A DNA stretch of 64,000 bases. Origin: Moraxella atlantae NBRC 14588. Lineage in GTDB: Bacteria; Pseudomonadota; Gammaproteobacteria; Pseudomonadales; Moraxellaceae. Below are positions 62,772-64,000 of this stretch, in pieces (positions within the stretch are counted from its first letter, which is position 1; the number at the start of each line of letters is the position of its first letter). Made by a program: the position numbers and the translations under genes. Under the pieces are notes generated by a model, which ran no database searches, was not told the DNA's origin, and was given only the letters and a program-made list of their open reading frames with translations. Location: positions 1-64,000 of the forward strand of contig NZ_BCUL01000005.1 of NCBI RefSeq assembly GCF_001591265.1, written 5' to 3'.

Positions 62772-64000
62772 ATGACGACAGATTATGACGTGATCATCAT
62801 TGGGGCAGGCGCGTCGGGGCTGATGTGCGCGCTGACCGCTGCCCAACGTGGGCGGCGTGTGTTGGTGCTTGACCATGCCAATAAGGCAGGCAAAAAAATC
62901 CTGATGAGCGGTGGTGGACGCTGTAATTTTACCAATCTGTCGATTGATGCCAACAATTATTTGAGCCAAAATCCGCACTTTTGTAAATCCGCCTTGGCGC
63001 AGTACACACAATGGGACTTTATTGCTTTGGTTGAGGCGTATGGCGTGGCGTATCATGAGCGTGACCACGGGCAGCTGTTTTGTGTAAATAGCGCGCAGGA
63101 TATATTGCAGCTTTTATTGGATATATGCCACGCCCATGGTGTGACCATCGCGCTGCGCCGTGAGGTTCAAGACATTCAAACCAATGCTGATGACAGCTTT
63201 GCCATCAGCGTCGCGCCTGTTGCCGATAAACGCACCACAACCGCCACCTACCGAGTGAACCCAACGCCGCAAACCTTGCATTGCCAATCGTTGGTGATTG
63301 CCACGGGTGGTTTGTCGATACCGACGATGGGGGCGACAGGCTTTGGCTATCAAGTGGCAACGCAGTTTGGGCATGACATCGTGCCGACATCAGCAGGCTT
63401 GGTGCCGTTTACTTTTACCGACCAGTTGGGTGCGGCGTTTGCCAGTTTGGCAGGTACTGGTGTGCAGGTGACAGCAAGCAATGCCCACGCGGCGTTTGAT
63501 TTGGCCATGCTGTTTACCCATCGCGGTTTGTCTGGGCCTGCTATGTTGCAGCTGTCCAATTACTGGCAACTTGGTGAGCCGATCACGCTTGATTTATTGC
63601 CGCAGCTTGATGCCACCGACTGGCTACTGACGCGCAAGCAACGCCAACCCACGGCTTTGCTACGCAATGTGTTGCCCGATGCCATCCGCCCTGCTTTGCC
63701 CAAAAAGCTGTTGGCGACGTTGCAAAACTTGCTGTGGGCGGATATCGCCGATACGCGCTTGGGGGATATCAAAGACCAGCGCTTGATGACACTTGGCGAT
63801 ACGCTCAACGGTTGGCAAATTTTGCCCTCAGGCACAGAAGGTTATCGCACGGCAGAAGTCACACGCGGTGGTGTGGCAACCGATCGCATTGCGTCTAAAA
63901 CTATGCAAAGCCAGCTGCAACCAAATTTGTATTTTATCGGTGAAGTGCTTGATGTGACAGGCTGGCTCGGGGGTTATAATTTTCAATGGGCGTGGTCATC
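62772..64000 (+). CDS. BaiN/HI0933-type NAD(P)/FAD-dependent flavoprotein (cut by window end)
   Basis: 409 codons visible. The FAD-binding motif VIIIGAGASGLMCALTAA (8-25) is followed by KAGKKILMSGGGRCNFTN, the family signature, and a substrate region with the second glycine motif VIATGGLSIPTMGATG. Near the window edge FIGEVLDVTGWLGGYNFQWAW is the conserved C-terminal FAD contact, so only a few residues should be missing. ATG 62772 has AGGAAAA upstream. Function in most bacteria is unknown; a reductase role is inferred. Confidence 0.88.
   Translation, partial: MTTDYDVIIIGAGASGLMCALTAAQRGRRVLVLDHANKAGKKILMSGGGRCNFTNLSIDANNYLSQNPHFCKSALAQYTQWDFIALVEAYGVAYHERDHGQLFCVNSAQDILQLLLDICHAHGVTIALRREVQDIQTNADDSFAISVAPVADKRTTTATYRVNPTPQTLHCQSLVIATGGLSIPTMGATGFGYQVATQFGHDIVPTSAGLVPFTFTDQLGAAFASLAGTGVQVTASNAHAAFDLAMLFTHRGLSGPAMLQLSNYWQLGEPITLDLLPQLDATDWLLTRKQRQPTALLRNVLPDAIRPALPKKLLATLQNLLWADIADTRLGDIKDQRLMTLGDTLNGWQILPSGTEGYRTAEVTRGGVATDRIASKTMQSQLQPNLYFIGEVLDVTGWLGGYNFQWAWS

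Noticed and set aside
1-64000. tRNA genes or CRISPR arrays
   Set aside because: No cloverleaf with a T-arm GTTCGAATC-like core and no regularly spaced repeats were seen; the intergenic gaps are accounted for by other features.

Overview
The window reads as a chromosomal segment of a gammaproteobacterium of the family Moraxellaceae (Moraxella, 'Faucicola' or Psychrobacter-like). Support comes from gene order (rlmE-ftsH-folP with divergent yhbY; murG-murC-ddl-ftsQ-ftsA-ftsZ-lpxC followed by a DciA-like gene and an M23 peptidase; divergent epmB and efp; thrS-infC), an Acinetobacter-like NAD salvage pair (NMN adenylyltransferase/Nudix fusion next to nicotinamide phosphoribosyltransferase), and a GC content that looks mid-40s per cent by eye. 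The species call is inference. No tRNA, rRNA or CRISPR array was seen.

Layout. 0.1-2.8 kb: methionine ABC importer metN-metI-metQ; MetN lacks the usual C-terminal regulatory domain. 2.9-4.4 kb: hemH and a periplasmic glutaredoxin-like gene. 4.7-7.5 kb: metX and metW, separated by the wreck of a restriction-modification system. 7.8-9.5 kb: a Sel1-repeat protein, a highly structured element ending like an IS200/IS605 right end (omega-RNA-like) with no transposase, and nfuA. 9.8-12.4 kb: NAD salvage. 12.6-17.6 kb: a phospholipase D/cardiolipin synthase-like enzyme, a rhomboid fragment, a glycosyltransferase and a C13 (caspase-fold) peptidase. 17.8-21.9 kb: bioD behind an AT-rich island of two C5 DNA methyltransferases flanking an endonuclease-like gene. 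22.1-24.6 kb: a TrpR-like repressor and trpEG with an operator-like promoter.

24.6-32.8 kb is housekeeping: NRDE protein, hemL, ygfX-like and sdhE, folP, ftsH, rlmE, yhbY and a DOMON-like protein. 32.9-43.7 kb is envelope and division: M23 peptidase, DciA-like, lpxC, ftsZ, ftsA, ftsQ, ddl, murC, murG. 43.9-46.1 kb: a PhoX-type phosphatase behind a PHO-box-like promoter. 46.2-50.5 kb: moxR, DUF58, TgpA-type transglutaminase operon. Then a cytochrome c lipoprotein, a FimX-like degenerate c-di-GMP protein, epmB/efp, a collapsed gene before telA, purK, a 5'-nucleotidase, thrS, infC (start codon ATT) and a BaiN-type flavoprotein cut by the window end.

The most unusual items are the orphan IS200/IS605-derived structured element (8546-8828), the two restriction-modification loci (one decayed inside the metX-metW pair, one apparently intact), and several short exact tandem duplications (13, 15 and 18 bp), one of which breaks a gene.
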